64,000 bases of DNA, taken from Sporosarcina luteola. GTDB lineage: Bacteria; Bacillota; Bacilli; Bacillales_A; Planococcaceae. Each line of letters begins with the position of its first letter. Position 1 is the first letter of the stretch. The position numbers were made by a program, and so were the translations under genes. The notes under the pieces were generated by a model. The model was not told where the DNA came from. It did no database searches and saw nothing but the letters and a program-made list of their open reading frames with translations. Where the stretch lies: the NCBI RefSeq assembly GCF_023715585.1, contig NZ_JAMBOK010000001.1, positions 1,550,001-1,614,000 on the forward strand, in the 5' to 3' direction. Positions 1 to 8,410 of the stretch are shown here, in pieces.

Positions 1-661
1 CATTGAACGTACCCGCTTTTCTGTTTTCCGCCTTATGGAGCGCCCATGCTGCTAGATCTTTGACGTCAATGAATTGGACAGCCCGCTCCGGACGCCCTGG
101 CACCAACACCGTCCCGCCTTGCGCAACACGCTGAACCCAGTACGGAAGCCGGTCAGTATAATCATACGACCCAACGAGCAGCCCGGCTCTCAATTGCAAT
201 ACCCCACCAGGCCAATACTTCTCCGCTTCCGCTTCACATGCTACTTTCATTCCACCGTAAAACTCGTAAGGAGATACAGTACCCTCCTCAATGTCTTTCA
301 GCACATTTTCCGGTGGGATGGAATGCACATGATAGTCCTCCGCAATATTTAGAGGAATCCAATCCGGGTAAACGGAGATACTCGAAATATAGGTCATATG
401 CTTTACGCTATCCCCAAGTACAGCAGCGATTTTCCCGATTTGATGCGGCGAAATCCCACACGTGTCCATGACAACATCCCACTTCCGATTTTCCAGTTGG
501 GACACATCACCGTTGCGATCGCCAATCAGCTGTTCCACTTCAGGAAAAACTTCAGGATTAGTGCCACGATTAAACAAAGTTACCTTGTGCCCTCTATTTA
601 ACGCTTCCTCCATTAAAGCCCTGCCTAAGAATCTTGTGCCTCCTAATATAAGAACATTCAT
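1..661 (-). CDS. NAD-dependent epimerase/dehydratase, 3' end outside window
   Basis: Reading the minus strand from an ATG at 661 gives an open frame to the window edge (about 220 residues). It begins MNVLILGGTRFLG, the Rossmann nucleotide-binding turn GGTRFLG of extended short-chain dehydrogenases. Further on are a YISSISVYPD stretch (the usual SS/T position) and a later YEFYGGMKVACE segment that fits the YxxxK catalytic pair. The family usually acts on nucleotide sugars or similar NAD(P)-bound substrates; this branch is often annotated only as an isomerase/epimerase, and the substrate cannot be told. The C-terminal end lies outside the window. A decayed copy of its 5' end and upstream DNA lies at 1741-1880. 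Confidence 0.8.
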   Translation of the reverse strand, partial: MNVLILGGTRFLGRALMEEALNRGHKVTLFNRGTNPEVFPEVEQLIGDRNGDVSQLENRKWDVVMDTCGISPHQIGKIAAVLGDSVKHMTYISSISVYPDWIPLNIAEDYHVHSIPPENVLKDIEEGTVSPYEFYGGMKVACEAEAEKYWPGGVLQLRAGLLVGSYDYTDRLPYWVQRVAQGGTVLVPGRPERAVQFIDVKDLAAWALHKAENRKAGTFN

Positions 662-1000
662 CTATCTCTCCCCGTTCGCTTTAATGAATTTCATTTTCAA
701 ATACATTCGCCACAAACGAATGGAATCCTCTTTATAAAACCCACTATCATATGAAATAACATTACTTTTTATCCTTCAATCGCCAGGCGGATAGTCCCGT
801 ATTGGTGATAACTTCCCATAAATAGATAACTTCTTGGATTCGATAGATAATTAAAACCCATTCAAAGATCGCATACCATTTGACAATAGGGAGGAGGGCA
901 AGGTACTTTTTCTATTGATTGAGCAAAAAATAAGTGTGCTTTGTACTAGTTAATGATATAATTATAAATAACTATAAAGTTTTCTGAAGGGGAGAATAAG
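662..1000. other. Intergenic region, no gene seen
   Basis: AT-rich spacer between the divergent epimerase and TM2-protein genes. It must hold both promoters, but I cannot assign boxes with confidence. The part around 730-790 is repeated with small changes at about 1821-1880. Confidence 0.5.
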
Positions 1001-1498
1001 TTGGTTAATTGCTATGTTCATGCCGAGGCAAGTTCCGTTGGTACATGTGTAGGATGTGGGAAATTCATTTGTGAAAACTGTAACACTGAAATTAAAAGAA
1101 AGAACTATTGTAAAAGTTGTGTTGATGAACTGTTTGATGATAGTAAAAGAAAGATTGAAAGACTAGAAGACAACATGAATAAAAATCAACCAATGGTATT
1201 TATGAATGCAGGTGGGGCTAGTTCAAGTTCCTCATCCTCCTCAAGTGCAGCAGTTGGAAATGAGGGACAGGCATTTGGACTCACAAAAAGTAAGACAACT
1301 GCAGGTTTATTGGCAATCTTTTTAGGTGGTTTAGGAATTCACAAATTTTACCTTGGTAAGTGGGGTTGGGGGATTCTTTATATTCTTTTTTGTTGGACAT
1401 ACATCCCCTCACTTATCGGATTAATTGAAGGGATTATCTACCTTGTATCAAACCAAAATAATTTTGCAAGAAAGTACGATCCAGGATTCCTGCGATAA
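1001..1498 (+). CDS. TM2 domain membrane protein with N-terminal zinc-binding Cys cluster
   Basis: 165 residues. Residues 1-45 carry a B-box/zinc-ribbon-like set of Cys and His (CYVHAEASSVGTCVGCGKF, then CENC, then CKSC). A Ser-rich linker follows (about residues 73-85). Residues 92-160 form a TM2 domain: two hydrophobic segments around GGLGIHKFYLGKWGWGILY, with the typical DPGFLR-like tail. TM2 proteins sit in the cytoplasmic membrane and have no agreed function in bacteria. The start is TTG at 1001, with AAGGGGAG at 987-994 at suitable spacing. No operon partners on the same strand. Confidence 0.85.
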   Translation: MVNCYVHAEASSVGTCVGCGKFICENCNTEIKRKNYCKSCVDELFDDSKRKIERLEDNMNKNQPMVFMNAGGASSSSSSSSSAAVGNEGQAFGLTKSKTTAGLLAIFLGGLGIHKFYLGKWGWGILYILFCWTYIPSLIGLIEGIIYLVSNQNNFARKYDPGFLR

Positions 1499-1505
1499 AT
1501 GTGAC

Positions 1506-1653
1506 GGTACCTGTGCATAATGCATTTAGTTAAAACTCAACAGGAAGAATGAATATACAGAGGATAGCCAGTCAATATCAAATATGACTGGCTTTCCGTT
1601 TTTCTATTATACAATAGTAGTTAATAAACTGAATTGTGCGTTGTGCAAGCATC
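1506..1653. repeat. Degenerate one-hairpin copy of the GGTGCCTGTGCA element
   Basis: Starts GGTACCTGTGCATAATGCATTTA and ends TTGTGCAAGCATC, both altered versions of the family ends. The inner hairpin (AGCCAGTCA...TGACTGGCT) and the conserved ACAATAGTAGTTAATAAACTGAATTGTG-type right arm are recognisable. It lies directly downstream of the TM2 gene, where the hairpin could end transcription. Confidence 0.75.
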
Positions 1654-1740
1654 GTTTATTCAGCATTTTGAAGCCACACTTCCAATAGCTCCAATTCCCG
1701 TTCTCCTGAGATTCTTGCTTTCCATTCTGTAGTCTGACCT

Positions 1741-1880
1741 ATTGCCCTCTTTCCACTGTTTCCTCCACTAAAGCTTTTCCTAAAAAACGTGTTGTCACTA
1801 ATATTAGAAACTTCTTAGCTCTCCTTATAAAACTCAATATCCTATGAAATAACATTACCTTTTATCCTTCAATCGCCAGG
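1741..1880 (-). pseudogene. Decayed duplicate of the 5' end and upstream region of the epimerase gene
   Basis: Bases 1741-1880 match about 588-790 by eye, with many substitutions and one internal deletion (the segment between the start codon region and TTATAAAA is missing). The best preserved part is the shared run around 1840-1880 (CCTATGAAATAACATTAC and TTTATCCTTCAATCGCCAGG). The start codon and reading frame are destroyed. It shows a past tandem duplication of the epimerase promoter end, now decaying. Confidence 0.65.
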
Positions 1881-2060
1881 GGAGAATTCCACAAATTCGA
1901 TAGATAAATCGCCGTATTCAATCGATGACTTTGTTCATTCAATAGATAATACTAATCTTTCCCTAATCTACAGCTAATTTACACGGCCTAGAATGCAGTG
2001 GTATAATTAGTTGAATAAACCTAAATATTCTAAAATAAATCACGAAAACAGGAGGAAATT

Positions 2061-2456
2061 ATGGGGAGATTAGTTCATTTTGAAATTCATGTAGATGACA
2101 TGGAGCGGGCAAAGAAGTTTTATGGCGAGGTATTCGGTTGGTCATTCCAGGATTGGAGTGATTTTGCGGGAATGCCTTACTACGGAGCAGTGACGGGTGA
2201 TGACAGCGAACTTGGAATCAATGGTGCTCTAATGCAGCGACAAAGCCCTCCACCTCAGGCAGGACAAGCCATGAATGGATTTGCTTGCACAATGGGTGTG
2301 GAGAATTACGATGCAACCGAAGAGAAAATCCTGGCAAATGGCGGCACCGTGGCCATGCCTAAATACGCCCTTCCCGGCATGGCGTGGCAAGGCTATTTTA
2401 TCGACACGGAAGGCAATGTGTTTGGTATCCATCAACCTGATGAGAATGCCAAGTAG
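2061..2456 (+). CDS. VOC (glyoxalase/bleomycin-resistance fold) protein
   Basis: 131 residues, the usual size for a single-domain vicinal-oxygen-chelate protein. It begins MGRLVHFEIHVDDMERAKKFY, the typical first beta-alpha unit; the H7/E9 region and a late E in YFIDTEGNVFGI are plausible metal ligands. The second half repeats the fold (ENYDATEEKILANGG...). ATG at 2061 follows GGAGGAAATT. The substrate is unknown; many such proteins are small-molecule lyases or isomerases, or binding proteins. It stands alone, followed by a terminator-like hairpin at 2475-2526. Confidence 0.85.
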   Translation: MGRLVHFEIHVDDMERAKKFYGEVFGWSFQDWSDFAGMPYYGAVTGDDSELGINGALMQRQSPPPQAGQAMNGFACTMGVENYDATEEKILANGGTVAMPKYALPGMAWQGYFIDTEGNVFGIHQPDENAK

Positions 2457-2474
2457 AATGTAATTCAACGAGAT

Positions 2475-2526
2475 CAGGGTTGTCATGGAAAATCGGTTTG
2501 CGCCGGATTTCTGGACAACCCTTCCT
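2475..2526. terminator. Hairpin of the GGGCTGTC family, copy 1
   Basis: AGGGTTGTCATGGAAAA pairs with TTTCTGGACAACCCT around a short inner hairpin, then a T-containing tail. It lies 18 bases after the VOC stop codon and probably ends that transcript. Related hairpins occur at 3092-3144 and 5078-5132. Confidence 0.65.
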
Positions 2527-2657
2527 TACTATATAAAGTGTCCTGGAGAAGCCCTGCATTCTGCTCAACTTGGTCCGATTGCGACATAAGACAAAGCAAA
2601 CAAATAATAATCTGCTGACTGCGTCATTTCCGTACAACTACATCCTTAAGCATTCTA

Positions 2658-2921
2658 CTATTGTGCCAGAATGGAAAGAAGAATACATATACCCGCTAAG
2701 GTGAAGAAGATGAGAGCTATTTTAAGATTCTTTCTGAACTTAAAACCATAGGTGCAAAAAAAGATAGCAGCAGCTAATTTTGAATAAACCTGAAAGACAA
2801 TGTTATTGGAGAATAATGAACTACTAAAAACAATTGATAAAAGCAAACTTGCAGATATTAGGATTTTAAACCACAAAGGCTCTTGGAGAAATTGCAAGAT
2901 CGTAAGTTTAATTCGTTGCAA
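2658..2921 (-). CDS. Small hydrophobic membrane protein, unknown
   Basis: 87 residues with three likely membrane segments (about 18-34, 42-56 and 66-84) separated by short polar loops. The start would be TTG at 2921 with GAGGAG about 12 bases upstream. I do not recognise a family. No partner gene is close on this strand. The membrane-like composition along the whole length and the ribosome binding site argue for a real gene, but the short length and TTG start leave doubt. Confidence 0.55.
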   Translation of the reverse strand: MQRIKLTILQFLQEPLWFKILISASLLLSIVFSSSLFSNNIVFQVYSKLAAAIFFCTYGFKFRKNLKIALIFFTLAGICILLSILAQ

Positions 2922-3091
2922 TACTAAAAAACTCTCCTCACATTTTTTGATTTTAACTTAACGTAAAAGTAATCTTATTATTTTATGCGAGCATTTTAAA
3001 TTAGTCTATTCTGTTTTTAATTGCGTTATTCTTTGGTGGTTACTGCCCAATACCCCCACTATGAAGTTGAATCAATAACGATCAGTAAATT

Positions 3092-3144
3092 AGAAAGGGC
3101 TGTCCCGAAAGTCGGTTTTCACCGCTTTTCGGGACAGCCCTTCT
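3092..3144. terminator. Hairpin of the GGGCTGTC family, copy 2
   Basis: AGAAAGGGCTGTCCCGAAA pairs fully with TTTCGGGACAGCCCTTCT, with the inner CGGTTTTCACCG as a second small stem. It is the best preserved of three copies in the window. No gene ends directly beside it, so it may be a mobile or inherited terminator module. Confidence 0.65.
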
Positions 3145-3170
3145 TCCATACGCCATCTATTACACTTTCC

Positions 3171-3449
3171 GTGCCTGTGCATGGTGCATTTATGACGATT
3201 CAAAGCAGGGTATGAATATACAGTGAAAAGTCAGCCAAATGTCTATTTGACTGACTTCCCTTTTTGATAATATACAATTGTAGTTAATAAACTGAATAGT
3301 GTTGGTGCCTGTGCACGGCGCATTTATGACAATTCACCTAAATGTATAAACAAACAAATAGAAGCCAGTCATTTCCCTAAATGACTGGCTTCCCAATTTA
3401 CCAATATACAATTGTAGTTAATAAACTGAATCGTGTGTTGCACAGGCAC
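3171..3449. repeat. Two-hairpin GGTGCCTGTGCA element, copy B
   Basis: Begins GTGCCTGTGCATGGTGCATTT and ends with TGCACAGGCAC, the reverse complement of the start. Inside are two hairpins, 3229-3257 (AAGTCAGCC.../...GACTGACTT) and 3361-3392 (GAAGCCAGTCATTT/AAATGACTGGCTTC), separated by a shared arm ACAATTGTAGTTAATAAACTGAAT and a central GTGCCTGTGCAC. It lies just past the malic enzyme stop, where the second hairpin could act as terminator. Confidence 0.85.
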
Positions 3450-3461
3450 TGGTTCCAAGGC

Positions 3462-4652
3462 TTACACTAGCACTTCACACAGAAGGCCTTTTCCTGACCG
3501 GCATGCCGACATGGCGACTGCTTGAGCTACACTATCCACCACTCTGCTGTCAAATGGATTGGGGACGACATATTCCTCAGATAACTCCTCTATCGAAACG
3601 AGAGAAGCAATGGCTTTGGCGGCTTCCCTCTTCATATCTTCATTGATTTGACTTGCGCGAACTTGCAGGGCGCCCTTGAATATTCCAGGGAAGGCAAGCA
3701 AATTGTTAATCTGATTTGGATAATCCGAACGGCCAGTGCCTATGACGCGTACGCCTGCCAATTTTGCTTCCTCCGGCATAATTTCTGGCGTGGGATTAGC
3801 TAGCGCAAATACGATAGAGTCTTTATCCATCGATTTGATCATTTGAGCCGTTAATGCCCCGGCAGCTGATACTCCGATAAATACGTCTGCGCCTTGGATG
3901 ACATCCGATAAATCCCCCCGTTTGCGTTGGAGGTTTGTAAATTCAGCAATGACGTCTTTCAATCCATTCATCCCAAGTGGGCGCCCTTTGTAAATCGCGC
4001 CCTTCGTATCGCAGACGATAATTTCATTTGCTTCGAATGAATGCAACAGTTTTGCAATCGCAATACCTGCTGCACCCGCGCCATTAATTACAATTTTCAT
4101 CTCACTGATTTCTTTGCCTACAAGTTTTCCAGCATTCAACAGAGCGGCAGCTACAACGATTGCAGTTCCGTGCTGGTCATCATGAAAAACAGGAATATCC
4201 AATTCCTCTTTCAAACGTTCTTCTATATAAAAACAATCAGGAGCCGCAATATCTTCTAAATTAATGCCACCGAATACAGGGGCAAGGTTTTTAACGGTAC
4301 GGATAAAATCTTCAGCATCACGAGTATCCAGGCATAGGGGAACAGAGTTAATCCCCGCAAATCGCTTAAAAAGCGCGGACTTCCCTTCCATTACCGGGAT
4401 TGCCGCCTCCGCTCCAATATCGCCCAAGCCTAGGACAGCTGTCCCATTACTGATAACTGCCACCGTATTACCTTTCATCGTATATTTATAGATGGAGTCC
4501 TTTTCGTTGGCAATTTCAATACAGGGACCTGCAACTCCTGGAGAATAGGCCTGACTTAGATCCTCCGCATTATTAATAGGAGCTTTGACCGTAATCTCTA
4601 ATTTCCCTTGCCACATTTCATGAAGATCCAAAGACTTTTGATATCTTTTCAT
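3462..4652 (-). CDS. NAD(P)-dependent malic enzyme
   Basis: 396 residues, close to the roughly 410-residue bacterial short malic enzymes (YtsJ/MaeA type). It converts malate to pyruvate and CO2 in the cytoplasm. The sequence shows SQAYSPGVAGPC with the catalytic Tyr region, a Lys in VMEGKSALFKRFAG, the metal-binding NLEDI and FHDDQHGTAIV motifs, and the Rossmann turn NGAGAAGIAIA. I chose ATG at 4652 because GAGGAG (4662-4667) precedes it by nine bases; an upstream in-frame extension to 4712 lacks support. It follows rpiA in the same direction but is separated by a two-hairpin repeat and a terminator, so it is probably transcribed alone. It would supply pyruvate or NAD(P)H beside the sugar-acid locus. 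Confidence 0.92.
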   Translation of the reverse strand: MKRYQKSLDLHEMWQGKLEITVKAPINNAEDLSQAYSPGVAGPCIEIANEKDSIYKYTMKGNTVAVISNGTAVLGLGDIGAEAAIPVMEGKSALFKRFAGINSVPLCLDTRDAEDFIRTVKNLAPVFGGINLEDIAAPDCFYIEERLKEELDIPVFHDDQHGTAIVVAAALLNAGKLVGKEISEMKIVINGAGAAGIAIAKLLHSFEANEIIVCDTKGAIYKGRPLGMNGLKDVIAEFTNLQRKRGDLSDVIQGADVFIGVSAAGALTAQMIKSMDKDSIVFALANPTPEIMPEEAKLAGVRVIGTGRSDYPNQINNLLAFPGIFKGALQVRASQINEDMKREAAKAIASLVSIEELSEEYVVPNPFDSRVVDSVAQAVAMSACRSGKGLLCEVLV

Positions 4653-4789
4653 TTTTATCCGCTCCTCTATTATTCTGCTCACTCTGGGGGTTATAAGCTG
4701 CCCATTCCCCATAGCTATTCATTCATTATCGCTCCCGAATACAGAAAAATCAATATATACAATTAAATTTAATGTAAAATTTAAATCCC

Positions 4790-5070
4790 GGTGCCTGTGC
4801 ATGGTGCATTTATGACAATTCAAAGCAGAGTATGAATATACAGTGAAAAGTTAGCCAAATGTCTATATGGTTGACTTCCCTTTTTGATAATATACAATTG
4901 TAGTTAATAAACTGAATTGTGTTGGTGCCTGTGCACGACGCATTTATGACAATTCACCTAAATGTATAAATAAGCAAATAGAAGCCAGTCATTTCTCTAA
5001 ATGACTGGCTTCTCAATTTAACAATATGCAATTGTAGTTAATAAACTGAATAGTGTTCTGCACAGGCACC
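4790..5070. repeat. Two-hairpin GGTGCCTGTGCA element, copy C
   Basis: GGTGCCTGTGCATGGTGCATT at the left and CTGCACAGGCACC at the right, with the same two-hairpin layout as copy B and nearly the same sequence. The second hairpin is GAAGCCAGTCATTTCTCTAA.. with its complement. It fills the gap between malic enzyme and rpiA. Confidence 0.87.
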
Positions 5071-5077
5071 TATTTCT

Positions 5078-5132
5078 AGAAAGGGCTGTCACGGAAAATT
5101 GGATTACGCCGTTTTTCTGGACAGCCCTTCTT
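5078..5132 (-). terminator. Hairpin of the GGGCTGTC family, copy 3, downstream of rpiA
   Basis: AGAAAGGGCTGTCACGGAAAA pairs with the TTTTTCTGGACAGCCCTTCT arm. It lies about 37 bases past the rpiA stop and most likely ends the long hexonate operon. It directly abuts repeat copy C. Confidence 0.7.
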
Positions 5133-5168
5133 ATACTCCACCTATTATGTTCTTACATTGATATTATT

Positions 5169-5855
5169 TTAGGGTGTCTTTTCAATGACCTTCACGTCCG
5201 TTTGACCAGCAATAATAATCGTATCGGTCATTCCGATGAACAAGCCTGTTTCCACAACTCCAAGCATTTGTTTCAATTGTTGGTGGAGTTCTTGTGGATT
5301 AGGAATCGTTTTAAAATCACAGTCAACAATGTAATTTCCGTTATTGGAAATGAAGGCCTCTCCCTCAACCATTCTCAATCTGGGGCTACCGCCAATTCCC
5401 ATAATTTTTTTAGCTGTAAGCTCCCAACCAAATGGAAGGATTTCAACTGGCAAAGGAAATTTGCCGAGTTGGGTAACCATCTTGGATTCATCACCGACAA
5501 TGATCAATTTCTTCGAATGAACATCCACAATCTTCTCCCGTACTAATGACCCTCCTCCTCCTTTTATCAAGTTAAAGTTCGGGTCGATTTCATCGGCTCC
5601 ATCGATCGCCAAATTCAACATTCCAACTTTCGAGAAATCGGTCAGCGGAATACCGAAATCGTGTGCCCATCCCTCTGTTCTTTTAGACGAAGGAATTCCT
5701 TTGATATCCATGCCTTGCGCAACGAGTTCGCCTATCTTTTTCAATGTCCAATAAACAGTGGATCCGGAACCAAGTCCAATGACCATGCCATCTTCAATAT
5801 ATTCCGCAGCCTTTTCCCCTGCTGCTTTTTTTAACGTATCGATTTGCTCCTTCAT
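5169..5855 (-). CDS. rpiA: Ribose-5-phosphate isomerase A
   Basis: 228 residues, full length for RpiA. It interconverts ribose 5-phosphate and ribulose 5-phosphate in the cytoplasm. Diagnostic stretches are GLGSGSTVYWTL (phosphate loop), DGADEIDPNFNLIKGGGGSLVREKI split over residues 85-109 with the catalytic Asp/Glu/Lys set, and GDESKMV. ATG at 5855 follows AAGAAGGTG. It is the last gene of the minus-strand sugar-acid operon, 31 bases after the HPr-like gene. Its presence suits the 6-phosphogluconate dehydrogenase at the operon head, which makes ribulose 5-phosphate. Bacillus normally uses RpiB-type or a separate rpi, so this may be a pathway-dedicated copy. Confidence 0.95.
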   Translation of the reverse strand: MKEQIDTLKKAAGEKAAEYIEDGMVIGLGSGSTVYWTLKKIGELVAQGMDIKGIPSSKRTEGWAHDFGIPLTDFSKVGMLNLAIDGADEIDPNFNLIKGGGGSLVREKIVDVHSKKLIIVGDESKMVTQLGKFPLPVEILPFGWELTAKKIMGIGGSPRLRMVEGEAFISNNGNYIVDCDFKTIPNPQELHQQLKQMLGVVETGLFIGMTDTIIIAGQTDVKVIEKTP

Positions 5856-5886
5856 TTTGCACCTTCTTTGGTATGTATGACTCTAT

Positions 5887-6147
5887 TCAGCTTAAATAGC
5901 CGACAACCTCTTCTACCGCTTCTTCACAATCTTCACCGATTGCGCTGACGACAAGATGATCTCCATTACGGAGCTGCAATGTTATCAGGCCAAGAAAACT
6001 TTTTAGATTTATTTCATGAATGTGTCCATTTACATTCTTTTTAAGATAGATTTCAGATGTAAACTTCTGCGTAGCTTGACTGACCTCAATAATCGTTACA
6101 TCCTTCGAAATATTAACGACAACATTTTCAGTGTATTTTTTCTCCAT
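5887..6147 (-). CDS. Crh-like HPr paralogue lacking the active-site histidine
   Basis: 86 residues. The second half matches HPr/Crh well: QKFTSEIYLKKN, then LKSFLGLITLQLRNGD, then a C-terminal SAIGEDCEEAVEEVVGYL. The regulatory serine (Ser46 of HPr) is present as Ser50 in the KSFLGL motif, after a four-residue insertion. The phosphotransfer segment that should read HARP near residue 15 reads NISKDVT, so there is no His15. Loss of His15 with Ser46 kept is the defining state of Crh, which partners CcpA in carbon catabolite control. By inference this protein could be phosphorylated by HPr kinase and act as a regulator, not in sugar uptake. It lies 17 bases after the 2-hydroxyacid dehydrogenase gene and just before rpiA. 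Confidence 0.75.
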   Translation of the reverse strand: MEKKYTENVVVNISKDVTIIEVSQATQKFTSEIYLKKNVNGHIHEINLKSFLGLITLQLRNGDHLVVSAIGEDCEEAVEEVVGYLS

Positions 6148-6164
6148 ATACCTCTCTCCTTTAC

Positions 6165-7163
6165 TTAGTCTTTTTCTTTCAATTTAACCTGTTCTTTCAC
6201 GTCTTTATTTACGAGATAGGTTGGATAAAAACCGGATAAGACATCTGCAACATTTTGTGCGGTTTTCTTTTTCAGTTCATTTTCCGCTTCTATAGAATAA
6301 AAGGCTGCATGTGGTGTGAGGATGACATTATCCATTTTCAACAACAATGGGTTCGTCAGGGCAATCGGTTCCACTTCAAGAACATCCAGCGCCGCCCCAG
6401 CAATTTTCCCTTCTTGTAATGCTTGGATCATTGCTTGCTCGTCAATGATGGGCCCTCGGGCAGTATTAATGATAAAGGCCTCTTCCTTCATTTTCGCAAA
6501 CTGATTTACACTGATCATTCCTTCTGTATACTGATTCAGCGGGACATGAACAGAAATGAAATCCGACATTTCACAGAGGTCACCTAAACTCACCAAACGG
6601 ATACCCAGTCCACTTGCTACAGTTTCAGGCACGAAAGGATCAAAAGCAATGACGTCCAGACCGAATGCCTGGGCTTTTTTCGCAACTGCACGGGGGATAT
6701 TCCCCAGTCCGATGAGACCTAGTGTACGTCCTCTTAAACGGAAAACAGGAACAGCAAGGTTGAAATCCCATATCCCTTTTTTCACTGCATTATTCAGAGT
6801 TGTAATTTTGCGGGCACTTGCAAGAAGCAAAGCGATTGTATGATCCGATACTTCATCCAAACAATAGTCAGTCACATTCCCCACAATAATGCCTTTTTCG
6901 GTTGCCGCCTCCACATCGATTGTATTGAAGCCGACTCCATAACGGGCAATCACTTTACATTTTTCAAGATTTTCTATGACATTCCGGCTGATAGGTGCAT
7001 ATTGACTGATCAAAGCATCAGCATCTTTACACGCAGAAATGACTTCCTCTTCTGTATGACATTGCTCCAAGGTCAGTTCTACACCGATCTTACTCAACAC
7101 CTCTTGTTCTGGTGCAAATGTTTCGTATTCATAATCTGTCACTACGACTTTAAAACGGCTCAA
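6165..7163 (-). CDS. D-2-hydroxyacid dehydrogenase (phosphoglycerate dehydrogenase-like / CtBP-like)
   Basis: 332 residues, two-domain D-2-hydroxyacid dehydrogenase. The NAD domain shows GLIGLGNIPRAVAKKAQAFG (third glycine of GxGxxG replaced by Pro, as in some CtBP-like members) and a downstream Asp in VIAFDPF. Catalytic residues are visible as NTARG (Arg), the Glu in LDVLEVEP and His in LTPHAAFYS. The start is taken as TTG at 7163 because AAGGAG lies eight bases upstream; the GTG at 7172 would overlap that site. In this operon it may reduce or oxidise a keto or hydroxy acid from hexonate breakdown, for example a gluconate/2-ketogluconate step; substrate unknown. Confidence 0.88.
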   Translation of the reverse strand: MSRFKVVVTDYEYETFAPEQEVLSKIGVELTLEQCHTEEEVISACKDADALISQYAPISRNVIENLEKCKVIARYGVGFNTIDVEAATEKGIIVGNVTDYCLDEVSDHTIALLLASARKITTLNNAVKKGIWDFNLAVPVFRLRGRTLGLIGLGNIPRAVAKKAQAFGLDVIAFDPFVPETVASGLGIRLVSLGDLCEMSDFISVHVPLNQYTEGMISVNQFAKMKEEAFIINTARGPIIDEQAMIQALQEGKIAGAALDVLEVEPIALTNPLLLKMDNVILTPHAAFYSIEAENELKKKTAQNVADVLSGFYPTYLVNKDVKEQVKLKEKD

Positions 7164-7222
7164 ATCAGCCACTCCTTCTCGCCCCGACTCGTACTTCTAT
7201 TTTGAATGTATATGGAAATTGC

Positions 7223-8371
7223 TTACCACTCGGCGATTGTCCCATCTTTATGTCGCCACACAGGGTTCTTCCAATTATGTCCTATCTTTGCTTGTTCCCT
7301 TACAAACTCTTCGTTTATCGAAATACCTAGCCCAGGCTGATGCAACATGTCAACATAGCCTTCTTTATAATCAAATACCTTCGGATCGTTCAAGTAATCC
7401 AATAAATCACTGCCTTGATTGTAGTGAATGCCTAAACTCTGCTCCTGAATGAAGACATTATGAGATGTCGCATCCACTTGAAGACAAGAAGCTAATGCAA
7501 TCGGACCGAGTGGACAATGCGGTGCAACAGCAACATCATACGCTTCAGCCATTGAGAAGATTTTTTTACATTCCGTGATTCCACCAGCATGGGACAGATC
7601 AGGTTGGATGATATCCACATAGCCATCTTCGAGCAGCTTTTTAAAGTCCCATTTGGAATACATGCGCTCCCCTGTCGCAATCGGAATATTTGTCACGCGT
7701 GCGACTTCACGAAGGGCTTCATTGTTCTCAGGCAACACAGGTTCTTCGATGAACATTGGCCTGAACTGCTCCAGCTCCTTTGCCAATAGTTTAGCCATCG
7801 GTTTATGTACGCGTCCGTGGAAGTCAATTCCAATCCCGATATAGTCCCCGACAGCTTCACGAACGACCGCGATTCTTTCGATTGCTTCATCGATCTTTTG
7901 ATATGAATCAATATATTGAAGTTCTTCCGTTCCATTCATTTTTAAGGCCGTAAACCCGGCAGCAACCGCCTCTTTCGCCGCTGTTCCTACATCACTCGGA
8001 CGGTCACCCCCAATCCAGGAATAAACGCGGACTGAATCCCGGCATGCACCGCCCATTAATTCATAAACCGGCGCATTATAAAATTTACCTTTGATATCCC
8101 ATAAAGCCTGGTCAATCCCTGCGATTGCGCTCATCAGGATGGGACCTCCCCGATAAAAACCGGCACGGTACATCGTTTGCCAATGATCCTCAATTCGAAG
8201 AGGGTCTTTGCCGATAATATACTCGCTTAATTCCTTGACGGCTGCTTCTACTGTGGCCGCCCGACCCTCGACAACCGGCTCTCCCCATCCGACAATTCCT
8301 TCATCCGTTTCAATCTTCAGGAACAGCCATCTGGGTGGTACGATGAATGTTTCCATTTTGGTGATTTTCAT
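7223..8371 (-). CDS. dgoD: D-galactonate dehydratase
   Basis: 382 residues, the length of E. coli DgoD, and very similar to it as I remember the sequence: an opening of the [15 protein letters not shown] type, [45 protein letters not shown], and [16 protein letters not shown]. These contain the enolase-superfamily metal ligands (Asp/Glu/Glu) and catalytic His residues. It removes water from D-galactonate to give 2-keto-3-deoxygalactonate in the cytoplasm. ATG at 8371 follows GGGAGG by seven bases; an upstream extension is unsupported. The neighbouring KDG kinase and aldolase would complete the De Ley-Doudoroff route. Confidence 0.95.
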   Translation of the reverse strand: MKITKMETFIVPPRWLFLKIETDEGIVGWGEPVVEGRAATVEAAVKELSEYIIGKDPLRIEDHWQTMYRAGFYRGGPILMSAIAGIDQALWDIKGKFYNAPVYELMGGACRDSVRVYSWIGGDRPSDVGTAAKEAVAAGFTALKMNGTEELQYIDSYQKIDEAIERIAVVREAVGDYIGIGIDFHGRVHKPMAKLLAKELEQFRPMFIEEPVLPENNEALREVARVTNIPIATGERMYSKWDFKKLLEDGYVDIIQPDLSHAGGITECKKIFSMAEAYDVAVAPHCPLGPIALASCLQVDATSHNVFIQEQSLGIHYNQGSDLLDYLNDPKVFDYKEGYVDMLHQPGLGISINEEFVREQAKIGHNWKNPVWRHKDGTIAEW

Positions 8372-8410
8372 GTATATGGCCTCCCTTAATTGCAACAACA
8401 AGCGGGAATC

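Noticed and set aside
74..737. Several overlapping plus-strand open frames at the window start
   Set aside because: They are antisense to the minus-strand epimerase, which has clear family motifs; none has a ribosome site.
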